Source: Planctomycetales bacterium (GTDB lineage: Bacteria > Planctomycetota > Planctomycetia > Isosphaerales > Isosphaeraceae). Taken from it: DNA of 64,000 nucleotides. Numbering within the stretch: position 1 is the stretch's first letter; the number at the start of each line of letters is the position of its first letter. The notes under the pieces were generated by a model. That model saw nothing but the letters and a program-made list of their open reading frames with translations, was not told the DNA's origin and did no database searches. Shown piece by piece: positions 33,383 through 40,584 of the stretch. A program made the translations under genes and the position numbers. The stretch lies in contig DAIDHB010000439.1 of NCBI GenBank assembly GCA_027452145.1, positions 34,128 to 98,127 of the forward strand, read 5' to 3'.

Positions 33383-34225
33383 TCACCCCTCGACCCGCAC
33401 CCCCGCCTGCTTGAGTGCGGCGAGCTGGGTTTTCTTGAGGGCGTCCGGCAGCGGGTTGCCGTCGAGATACAGCCGCAGGTACGGCGCGAAGAGCTTGGGG
33501 CCGGCGGCGTCGGCCTTCGCGGCGTCGACCAGCGGCTTCAGGTCCTTGATCCTGTTCCGCCAGAGGATCAACAGCTTGAGCTCGGTCAGCTTCGCCAGCG
33601 CGCCGACATCCTCAATCTGGTTGTCGCCCAGGTCCAGGTCGGAGAGCCGCGTGAGCTTCTCCAGCACCTTGATATCCTTCACCCCGTTCTTGGCGATCTG
33701 GAGCGTCCAGAGCTTCGTCAGCTTGCCCAGCGGGGCGATGTCCTTGATCGCGTTCTTGCTCAGGTCGAGCGCCGTCAGGTTCGTCAGGCCCGAGAGCGGC
33801 TCGAGCTTCTCGACCTGGTTGCCCGAGAGCTGGAGATACTGCAGCGCCTTGAGATTGGCCAGCGGCGTGACGTCCTTGATCGCGTTGTCGGATACGTCGA
33901 GCAACTGGAGGTTCGCCAGGTCCTTGAGCGCCTTGAGGTCGACAATCTTGTTCCGGGCGAGCTTCAGCTCGGCCAGGTTCTTGCACTTCTCCAGCCCGGT
34001 GAGGTCCTTGATGTCCTTGCCGCTGGCGTCGAGGAAATAGACATTTTGCAATTTCTCGTCGGTCAGCTCGACCTTGGGCTCGTGCTTGAGAACCTCGCGG
34101 ATCGCGGCCTCGAGGTTCTTGTCGGGAAAGGGCGAGGCGGCGCGGGCGGCGTCGGACCAGGCGGGCAGGGCGAGCCAGGCGATCGCCGCGGCGATCGCGG
34201 CCGCGGGGCGGGCGGGTCGTCTCAT
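33383..34225 (-). CDS. Exported leucine-rich repeat protein
   Basis: A 280-residue protein with a signal peptide (about residues 1-30, AAAIAAAIAWLALPAWSDAARAA). Then about nine LRRs of 22 residues of the bacterial/internalin type: LTGLEKCKNLAELKLARNKI, LANLQLLDVSDNAIKDV, LTNLTALDLSKNAIKDI and LTRLSDLDLGDNQIEDV. A short cap follows (YLRLYLDGNPLPDALKKTQL). LRRs bind proteins; an exported LRR protein may act on the cell surface or in the periplasm. The ATG at 34225 puts the signal peptide first. Confidence 0.85.
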   Translation of the reverse strand: MRRPARPAAAIAAAIAWLALPAWSDAARAASPFPDKNLEAAIREVLKHEPKVELTDEKLQNVYFLDASGKDIKDLTGLEKCKNLAELKLARNKIVDLKALKDLANLQLLDVSDNAIKDVTPLANLKALQYLQLSGNQVEKLEPLSGLTNLTALDLSKNAIKDIAPLGKLTKLWTLQIAKNGVKDIKVLEKLTRLSDLDLGDNQIEDVGALAKLTELKLLILWRNRIKDLKPLVDAAKADAAGPKLFAPYLRLYLDGNPLPDALKKTQLAALKQAGVRVEG

Positions 34226-34438
34226 TGGTGGGATTCTCCGGCTGGGGGTCGATCGATCGCGCGCGGTCGGCGGCCCGTCGCGGGGCAAGGATCAACAGAT
34301 CCTCACCCCGGCCTCGGCCGTCACTCGCCGCGCGGCCGTTCGAGCATACGACGACCTCATGCCCTTGGAAAGGGTCTGGCTGGACCGCCAGATGCATCAT
34401 TGCGCGGGCACAATCGTCCGACCGGGCCGCCGGCGAAT

Positions 34439-34690
34439 TCAGGCGCCGACCGGCTCGGCGACCCGCTGGCGGGGTGTGCGAGCGGTCCCGGCGCGGATCG
34501 AACGAATCCCCACCTCATCAGCGGGAGCGGTCGGCTCGAGGTCGAAGACCAGCTCGCTGCGCAGGATCCGACACTCAGGCGGGGCGCTAATGCCCAGCTT
34601 CATCCGGCCCGGTCCGATATCGACCACGGTGAGCGTGATGTCGTCGCCGATCAGGATCTTCTCGCCAATCTTCCGGGTGAGCACCAACAT
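34439..34690 (-). CDS. csrA: Carbon storage regulator CsrA
   Basis: An 83-residue RNA-binding regulator. The first 45 residues are classic CsrA: MLVLTRKIGEKILIGDDITL, then VVDIGPGRMKLGISAPPEC and the helix around ILRSELVF. CsrA dimers bind GGA motifs in mRNA leaders and change translation or stability. The C-terminus extends about 20 residues beyond the usual 60-65 with APADEVGIRSIRAGTARTPR, which is longer than typical. The start at 34690 has GGAGGATGACAGG upstream. It diverges from the thioredoxin-TPR gene. No flagellar gene or FliW is nearby. Confidence 0.92.
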   Translation of the reverse strand: MLVLTRKIGEKILIGDDITLTVVDIGPGRMKLGISAPPECRILRSELVFDLEPTAPADEVGIRSIRAGTARTPRQRVAEPVGA

Positions 34691-35135
34691 CCTGTCATCC
34701 TCCATGCCTAGTGCTGATCGCCTCTTGATCCCTGTCGTCGAGGCGATTCTGCTGCTCAGTCGAATCCAGCGGGGTTTGTAGCAACCTTCGTGCCGATTGG
34801 GCGAGGTAGGCGGGCGGTTGTCTCGCGCCGCCGGGAGATTATTCGCCGAAGTCCCTGGATTTCCGGGGCTTGATGCCGTGTGCCCGCTCGCTGGCCGGGC
34901 GGCCCGGCGGATGGAGCGGTGGGCCACGTTGGTCGGACGCGGCGGGCCATTTCTGCCAGCCTGGCAGTCGGGGTGACGCCTCCAGCAGTAAGGAGCGGCC
35001 CGGTCGGAGCAATTTCCCGCCGGGATCATTCTCCGTATGATGAAGTCGTTGGCGGGCGGAGATTGGCGACAGCCGACGACGGGCCGATCGGCGGACGGCC
35101 GCTCGCGAGTGTTGAAGGAAGTGGGTATCTGAGCG
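34691..35135. other. Divergent intergenic region between csrA and the thioredoxin-TPR gene
   Basis: A 445-base non-coding region with promoters for both genes. It contains the 15-base palindrome at 34953-34967. No small RNA or gene is supported; the rest is GC-rich without clear boxes. Confidence 0.4.
34953..34967. promoter_or_regulatory. Candidate operator palindrome CTGCCAG-C-CTGGCAG
   Basis: Perfect 7-base arms around a single base, 169 bases upstream of the thioredoxin-TPR start. Its symmetry and position suggest a repressor or heat-shock type operator; the regulator is not known to me. Confidence 0.35.
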
Positions 35136-36020
35136 ATGAGCGAATCCGGGCCGGAGACCTCGCCGTGGATCGTCGAGGCGACCGAGGACAACTTCCAGCG
35201 CGAGGTGATCGAGCGATCGGCGCAGGTCCCCGTGGTCATCGATTTCTGGGCCGAGTGGTGCGGCCCGTGCCGGATGCTCGGCCCGGTGCTCGAGGGCCTG
35301 GCGCGGTCGGGCAACGGCCAGTTCGTGCTGGCCAAGGTCGACACCGAGCGGCACCCCGGCCTGGCGTCGGACTTCGGCGTGCGGTCGATCCCGGCGGTCT
35401 TCGCGGTGAGGGATGGCCGGGTGGTGGACGGCTTCGTCGGCGTCCAGCCCGAATCGGCGATCCGGGCGTGGCTCGACCGCCTGATGCCGAGCGAGGCCGA
35501 GCAGATCGCGGCCGACGCCCAGGAGCTCGAGGCCACGGATCCCGGAGCCGCCGAGGCCCGGTACAACGAGGCTCTGACGCTCGACCCCGAGCTGCTGCGG
35601 GCGCACCTCGGCCTGGCGCGGATCGCCATGGAGGCCGGCCGCCTCGACGAGGCCCAGGCCCGCATCCTTGAGCTCGAGCGCAAGAACGGCTTCCTCGAGC
35701 CCGAGGGCGAGCGGCTCAAGGCCGAGATCACCCTGCGGCTCCAGGGCCGCGAGGCTGGCGGCAGCGTCGAGGCGGCCCGCGCGGCGCTGGCGCAGGATCC
35801 CGAGAACCTCGAACACAAGCTCCAGCTCGCCGAGGCCCTCGCCGCCGCCGGCGAGTACGAGGATGCCCTGGCGCTTTGCCTCGACCTGGTCGAGCGCGAC
35901 CGCCGCGGCACGGGCGAGCGCGCCCGCCAGATCATGATCGCGATCTTCCAGCTCCTGCCGCCCGACGCCGAGCTGGTCACCGAGTATCAGAGGCAGCTCT
36001 CGATGGTGTTGATGGATTGA
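35136..36020 (+). CDS. Thioredoxin-TPR protein, CnoX (YbbN)-like
   Basis: A 294-residue protein with an N-terminal thioredoxin domain (about 10-120) and a C-terminal TPR region (about 130-290). The active site is intact, W41-C42-G-P-C45, with FWAEWCGPCRMLGPVLE. In E. coli CnoX the site is altered and the protein works as a chaperone that hands clients to GroEL; here both cysteines are kept, as in alpha-proteobacterial and Caulobacter-type CnoX, so it could both hold and reduce clients. TPR-like repeats read AAEARYNEALTLDPELLRAH and ALAAAGEYEDALALCLDLVE. It diverges from csrA. Confidence 0.85.
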   Translation: MSESGPETSPWIVEATEDNFQREVIERSAQVPVVIDFWAEWCGPCRMLGPVLEGLARSGNGQFVLAKVDTERHPGLASDFGVRSIPAVFAVRDGRVVDGFVGVQPESAIRAWLDRLMPSEAEQIAADAQELEATDPGAAEARYNEALTLDPELLRAHLGLARIAMEAGRLDEAQARILELERKNGFLEPEGERLKAEITLRLQGREAGGSVEAARAALAQDPENLEHKLQLAEALAAAGEYEDALALCLDLVERDRRGTGERARQIMIAIFQLLPPDAELVTEYQRQLSMVLMD

Positions 36021-36066
36021 GCCGAGCAGGGTCGGTGAAACCTACCGATTGCCACGGCTGGATATC

Positions 36067-36083
36067 GGTGGGTTTCACCCACC
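36067..36083. repeat. GGTGGGTTTCACCCACC palindromic repeat
   Basis: A 17-base near-palindrome between convergent genes. The flanking sequence (GTGAAACCTACCGATTGCC upstream at 36035) is also partly inverted. It is the second copy of the element at 5424-5440. Confidence 0.55.
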
Positions 36084-36149
36084 CTACAACCGTTCCCCGA
36101 CCTCCTGGGACAGACCCTCAGCCCGTCGGCCTCGGCCCGAGCCGCCGCC

Positions 36150-38225
36150 TCATTCCACGACCACTGCGAACATCGCCAGCGTCTCCAGCCGCGGCACCGT
36201 GAACCGGACGCCGCCGTCGGCCTCGGTGTGCTCGATCGCCCGGTCGCCGGGGAGCTGCACCACGCGGACGACCTTCGCCGGCAGGCGGAGCCGGACCGGG
36301 ATGTCGAGGACTGGGATGTTCGGCAGGTCCTTTTGAAAGTTCACCAGGCTGAGCCGGTATCGGTGCCGCTCGGGCTGGTGGAACAGCGTCAGCTCGACGG
36401 CCGACGGAGCGTCGGCCTCGAAGCGGAATCGGTCCTCCAGCCGGCGGACCAGCCGGACGACCGTGGCCGCCAGACTGTCGATCGTCTCGATCGGGCTGGC
36501 GCAATAAATCGCCCGGCCGCGGCCGAAGGTGTTCAGCACGACCTCGGGCCGCTCCGTCGCCTGCCACGGCGGGTTGCTGTGGATCGACGAGAATCGCGTC
36601 GCGTCGGGCGCCGGCCAGACCAGCGTCGTCGTCGCCAGCACGCGGGCGCCCGAGCCGGCCCGTGCCGCCAATTCCTGGCCGGTCGTCCGCGCGAACGCCG
36701 GATAGTTCGGGCTGAAGTCGCCGAAGAGGGATGAGGCATCGCCAACGGGAGCGACATAATGCGGCCAGGCGGTCCAGCTCGGCGATTTGAGCGTTACCCC
36801 GAAAACATCGGCCAGGCCGAAATCCTTGCGGATGTGGCCTCGGGTGTCGGTGATCGAGGTCCAGCCGGTGGCCAGCAGCCGGCCGCCGCGGCGGACCCAG
36901 GCGCGGATCGCCTCGAGCTCGGCGTCGTCCATCATGTTGACGTTGGGGAGGATCAAAACCTTGTGGTCGTCGAGATGGGCCAGGGTCGTCTTCGTGATGA
37001 AGCCGAACGGGATGTGATGGCTCCCCAGCGCGCGGGTGACGGCGGTGACGCTCTTGGTGTGTGCGTCGGTCGTATCGGCGCCGGGGACGGCGTGGCCACT
37101 CCCGGCGAAGTCGAACTTCGAGTCGAGGCTGTAGTACACGGCGACGTCGGCGACCCGCTTGCCGCCGAGCTCGGCGTAGTACGGCATCAGGCGGTCGAAG
37201 ATCCGGCCCATGCGGTCGTAGACGCGGGGATTGAGCGTGCCGATCGGGTCGATCGCGTCGATGAAGATGAACGCGGCGTTGTCGGCGACGGCGGCCGACG
37301 CCTTGGCCTCGAGCAGCGCCTCGGACTTCATCGCGGTATGGTCGGCCAGCTCGGCCGAGAAGCTGGTTTCAAACCCGAACGGGCGATTTGGTGTGATGTC
37401 CTCGAGCAGCTTGCGGACGAACGAACCCTGCCACGAGTCGCCGTAGAAATCGCCCTGGAGGAAATCGTTCTGCGGGATCAGGGGCGCACCCACGCCGAAC
37501 TGCCAGTGGAGCGGGAACGTCGACGCCTGGTGCTCGACGGTCGTACCCGGTCGTTTCGAATGCACCGTGCCGGTGGCGATCGCGGCGAAGTCGGCCATCC
37601 AGGCCTCGCGGCGGTGCTGGAACGCCAGCCACTTCTCGTCGTGCCAGTCGACCTTCGTGGGGATCGCGCCGCCGACCTCGTCGGCGAATCGCTTCTTGCA
37701 GGCGTCGCAGTAGCAGACGGCCGGCCAGAAGGTCATGTCGAACCGGAAGCCCTCGGGCTCGTACCGCTGGCACTGTTCCTCGACCCAGGCGCGGACATAT
37801 TCGCGATAGGGCGTGTTCGGGCAGACCAGGCCGTGGCGTCCGCCGGCGCCGTGGAATCCGCCGTCGATCCCGCGCATCCGCCACTCGGGGTGCAGGTCGG
37901 CCGAGGTCCGGTCGAAGATCAGGCTGTTGTACAGAACGACCGCGATGTTCTTCGCGTGGCAGCCGTCGATGACTTCGCGGACGAGGTCGCGGCCCCTGAG
38001 ATTCCTGTGCTGACGGCCGACCTTCGTCGGGTAGTTGAACAGGCCGACGTGCGACATCGCATACGCGACGATCGACTGCGCGCGGGCCTTCTCGAGCATC
38101 GCGACGTACTGCTTGACGTCCAGCCGCGAGAGGAACGCATCATCCCAGTCGGGGATATGCATGTCGATCACGGCGCGGCGGTAGGCGGTGGTGTACCAGG
38201 GGGTGGGGCGATTGGAGAGGATCAT
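36150..38225 (-). CDS. Glycoside-hydrolase-like protein with glutamine-amidotransferase/trimerisation-like domain
   Basis: A 691-residue cytoplasmic protein with no signal peptide. The N-terminal half is a TIM-barrel of the fucosidase/GH42-like type: WYTTAYRRAVIDMHIPDWDD, AKNIAVVLYNSLIFD, EGFRFDMTFWPAVCYCDACK and DFLQGDFYGDSW. The second half has a beta-galactosidase trimerisation-like domain (HKVLILPNVNMMDDAELEAI, RRGGRLLATGWTSITD) and a small C-terminal beta domain. The FRFDMTFWP aspartate could be catalytic. Proteins with this layout are annotated as alpha-L-fucosidase-like or hypothetical; the substrate cannot be told. It is convergent with the thioredoxin-TPR gene. Confidence 0.7.
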   Translation of the reverse strand: MILSNRPTPWYTTAYRRAVIDMHIPDWDDAFLSRLDVKQYVAMLEKARAQSIVAYAMSHVGLFNYPTKVGRQHRNLRGRDLVREVIDGCHAKNIAVVLYNSLIFDRTSADLHPEWRMRGIDGGFHGAGGRHGLVCPNTPYREYVRAWVEEQCQRYEPEGFRFDMTFWPAVCYCDACKKRFADEVGGAIPTKVDWHDEKWLAFQHRREAWMADFAAIATGTVHSKRPGTTVEHQASTFPLHWQFGVGAPLIPQNDFLQGDFYGDSWQGSFVRKLLEDITPNRPFGFETSFSAELADHTAMKSEALLEAKASAAVADNAAFIFIDAIDPIGTLNPRVYDRMGRIFDRLMPYYAELGGKRVADVAVYYSLDSKFDFAGSGHAVPGADTTDAHTKSVTAVTRALGSHHIPFGFITKTTLAHLDDHKVLILPNVNMMDDAELEAIRAWVRRGGRLLATGWTSITDTRGHIRKDFGLADVFGVTLKSPSWTAWPHYVAPVGDASSLFGDFSPNYPAFARTTGQELAARAGSGARVLATTTLVWPAPDATRFSSIHSNPPWQATERPEVVLNTFGRGRAIYCASPIETIDSLAATVVRLVRRLEDRFRFEADAPSAVELTLFHQPERHRYRLSLVNFQKDLPNIPVLDIPVRLRLPAKVVRVVQLPGDRAIEHTEADGGVRFTVPRLETLAMFAVVVE

Positions 38226-38298
38226 GGGCGGACTCCCGGGGATCGATGTCCGGGTCCGTTATACGGGCGGATTCGGCGCCGGGGAAGCGGATTGCCTC

Positions 38299-38324
38299 AA
38301 GTAGGTCAGGCTTTCCAGCCTGAC
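38299..38324. repeat. AAGTAGGTCAGGC-family repeat, diverged copy
   Basis: AAGTAGGTCAGGCTTTCCAG then CCTGAC: a 26-base hairpin unit with the same outer frame as the arms at 16859-16921 but with compensating changes (GTCAGGC...GCCTGAC), so pairing is kept while sequence differs. Confidence 0.6.
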
Positions 38325-38408
38325 GCTAAGAGCGCATTGCCGTTGCGTGGCGCACGGGCGAGAGACGGAGGTCGGAGTCGGTCCCGGAAGCCCACGAAGT
38401 GGGCGTCA

Positions 38409-38591
38409 GGACGTAGCCGGGGGGCGTCAGCCCCCCGGAACCCCAGACGAACCCTCATCTCCCCGCCATCGTGTCACCCACCCGGCCGCGACCCCGCGTG
38501 GCGGGGTCGCGGCCGGGTGGGCCCGTCGAGAGGATTCGGAGTGTGGCGCGGCGGTCCGCCCCCGGGGGGCTGACGCCCCCCGGCTACGTCC
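38409..38591. repeat. Nested inverted-repeat element
   Basis: Two 30-base arms (38409-38438 and 38562-38591) are perfect reverse complements (GGACGTAGCCGGGGGGCGTC...). Each arm contains its own CCGGGGGG...CCCCCCGG hairpin. In the centre a second perfect hairpin of 21 base pairs lies at 38477-38497 and 38501-38521 with a 3-base loop. The region 38226-38679 has no gene. It looks like a REPIN/MITE-type non-coding element. Confidence 0.8.
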
Positions 38592-38679
38592 GATCGCCCC
38601 CTGACGGGGGCTCGGATCCCTTCCGGGGCAGACTCTAAGTCGTTTTCTGTGGAAGACTTTTGAAGCACCCGCGACGAGG

Positions 38680-40389
38680 TCACTCGATTCCGCCCACATG
38701 CCCCACATGCCGGCCGGTGCGGGGATCTCCGGTGACAAAGTAACCGATCTGCAGGACGCACGGCGCGGCGGCCAACGGGCCCGGGCGGACGACCAGCTTG
38801 TGCCCCATCGCCTTCAGCGCCTCGAGCGTCTCCGCCCCAAATTCGGGGTTGATCCGGAGCTGCCCGAGCGCCGGCGGCTTCTGGCCGAACGAGCTGATGA
38901 AGTGATCCGTCATGAATCGAGGGGCCATGATATCGTTGAGTGATCGTGGTGTGGGGCCGAAGTCGATCATGTCCACCAGGACCTGCAAGGTCATCTGATC
39001 CTGGTTGTCGCCCCCGGCGACGCTGACCGCGATCTCGGGCCGGCCCCCGCCGTCGAGCACGATCGTCGGCGACAGCGTGATCCGTGGGCGCTTGCCGGGC
39101 TCGATGACGTTGGGATGGCCTTCCCAGGTGTTGAAGCTCTGGAGCCGGCTGCCCAGCCAGACGCCGGTATCGCCGGCCACGACGCCCGACCAGCCGCTCG
39201 GCGTGGCGGCGACGACGTTGCCGGCCTTGTCGGCGACGATGCAGGTCGTCGTATCCCGCACGGCCGCCGCGGGGGGAGCCGGCCGGCGCTCGGCCGGGTC
39301 GGCCGCCGGGTCGAGCCGCGGCTTGCCCTGGCGCGGGTCGCCCGGCCGCCGTTCGTGCGAGGCGTGCCTCCGGTCGATCAGGGCCCGCCGCTTCGATGCG
39401 TATTCAGGCATCAGCAACTCGTCGAGCGGCACATCCGCGAACAGGGGGTCGGCGTAGTAGGTATCGCGGTCGGCCATCGCGAGCTCGAGCGCCTCGGCCA
39501 TCACGTGGATCGTCTCGGGCTTACCGCGCCCCATGGTCCTGAGGTCGAAGCCTTCAAGGATTTGCAGGGCCTCGAGCAGGCAAGGTCCCTGCGTCCACGG
39601 CCCGCACTTGTAGATCCTGTGGCCGCGGTAGGTGACGGAAACCGGCTCCTCGATCCGCGTGACATGACCCGCGAGGTCGCCGTAGCGGATCAGCCCGCCG
39701 TTGGCCCGGGACCAGGCGTCGATGCGCCGGGCAATCGGGCCGCGGTAGAACGCATCGGCGACCAGGCGGAGCCCGCGCGATCGGTCGCCGGTGGCCAGGG
39801 CCTCGGCGGCGACCAGGGTCTCGAGCGTCCGCGTGAAGTCGGCGTGCCAGGGCTCGCGGCGCGGCGGGCGGGCGAGGATCTGCCGCGTCGGGGCGACCAC
39901 CTGCGCGAAGGTCATCGTGCCGTTTCGGTCGAGCAATGTCAGGCAGGCGTCGAGCGCCGCCGGGACCGCCGCGGCCGTGATGCCCTTCAGCGGTATGCCC
40001 CCGCGTTTGGCGAACTCCTCGCGAGTCGCCAGCCGCGGCGCGGCCCCCTGGCCGGCGATCACCGTCACCCCTTTGGTCCGGGCGTCGTAGACCAGGATCG
40101 GCACCTCGCCGCCGAAGCAGAACGAGCGTGAGTCGGTGATGCTCAGGGCCAGGATGGTTGCGGCGGCGGCGTCCGCGGCGTTGCCGCCGCGCTCGAGGAC
40201 CTCGATGCCCGCGCGCACGGCGTCCCGTCCGCCGGCCGCGACAGCACCTTTCGTCCCAGCGAACCACCAGTCGTCGTAAGATGGTTTCGCGGGGACGGGG
40301 ACGACGGGCTCCTGCCCCGGCGCGGGCGGCGAGATCAGGGCGAGGATCAGCATCAGCCCCCAGGCGGCGATCGGCGCGCGGCGGATCAT
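38680..40389 (-). CDS. Gamma-glutamyltransferase family protein, exported
   Basis: A 569-residue Ntn-hydrolase of the gamma-glutamyltranspeptidase family. A signal peptide is at about 1-25. The large-subunit part shows GGRDAVRAGIEVLERGGNAA, ALSITDSRSFCFGGEVPIL and WTQGPCLLEALQILEGFDL. The junction where GGTs cleave themselves reads AAAVRDTTTCIVADKAGNVV; the catalytic Thr is probably in DTTT. The usual His after the two Thr (TTH) is Thr here, and the later SYT/TLN region reads ATPSGW. The donor may therefore not be glutathione. The start at 40389 has GGGGAG upstream. It diverges from the Deg-type protease. Confidence 0.85.
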   Translation of the reverse strand: MIRRAPIAAWGLMLILALISPPAPGQEPVVPVPAKPSYDDWWFAGTKGAVAAGGRDAVRAGIEVLERGGNAADAAAATILALSITDSRSFCFGGEVPILVYDARTKGVTVIAGQGAAPRLATREEFAKRGGIPLKGITAAAVPAALDACLTLLDRNGTMTFAQVVAPTRQILARPPRREPWHADFTRTLETLVAAEALATGDRSRGLRLVADAFYRGPIARRIDAWSRANGGLIRYGDLAGHVTRIEEPVSVTYRGHRIYKCGPWTQGPCLLEALQILEGFDLRTMGRGKPETIHVMAEALELAMADRDTYYADPLFADVPLDELLMPEYASKRRALIDRRHASHERRPGDPRQGKPRLDPAADPAERRPAPPAAAVRDTTTCIVADKAGNVVAATPSGWSGVVAGDTGVWLGSRLQSFNTWEGHPNVIEPGKRPRITLSPTIVLDGGGRPEIAVSVAGGDNQDQMTLQVLVDMIDFGPTPRSLNDIMAPRFMTDHFISSFGQKPPALGQLRINPEFGAETLEALKAMGHKLVVRPGPLAAAPCVLQIGYFVTGDPRTGRHVGHVGGIE

Positions 40390-40584
40390 GGTCGGCGACT
40401 CCCCGGCAGAAAAGGGTCCGAGCGTGGGTTCCTCACTATCGCACCCCGAGGCGCGCCTCGCCATGGGCCGCCGCCGGATCTGCGTGCCGCATTCGCTCCA
40501 CGCACTTTCCACCCGGCGCCAACGGGGATAAGATGGGTCGAATTCCCGGTCAGGGTGCATGATAACGAGGAGCGAGACCCCGCG

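Noticed and set aside
36759..38573. A 604-codon open frame antisense to the glycoside-hydrolase-like gene
   Set aside because: Composition is GC-driven and the opposite frame has coherent protein sequence.
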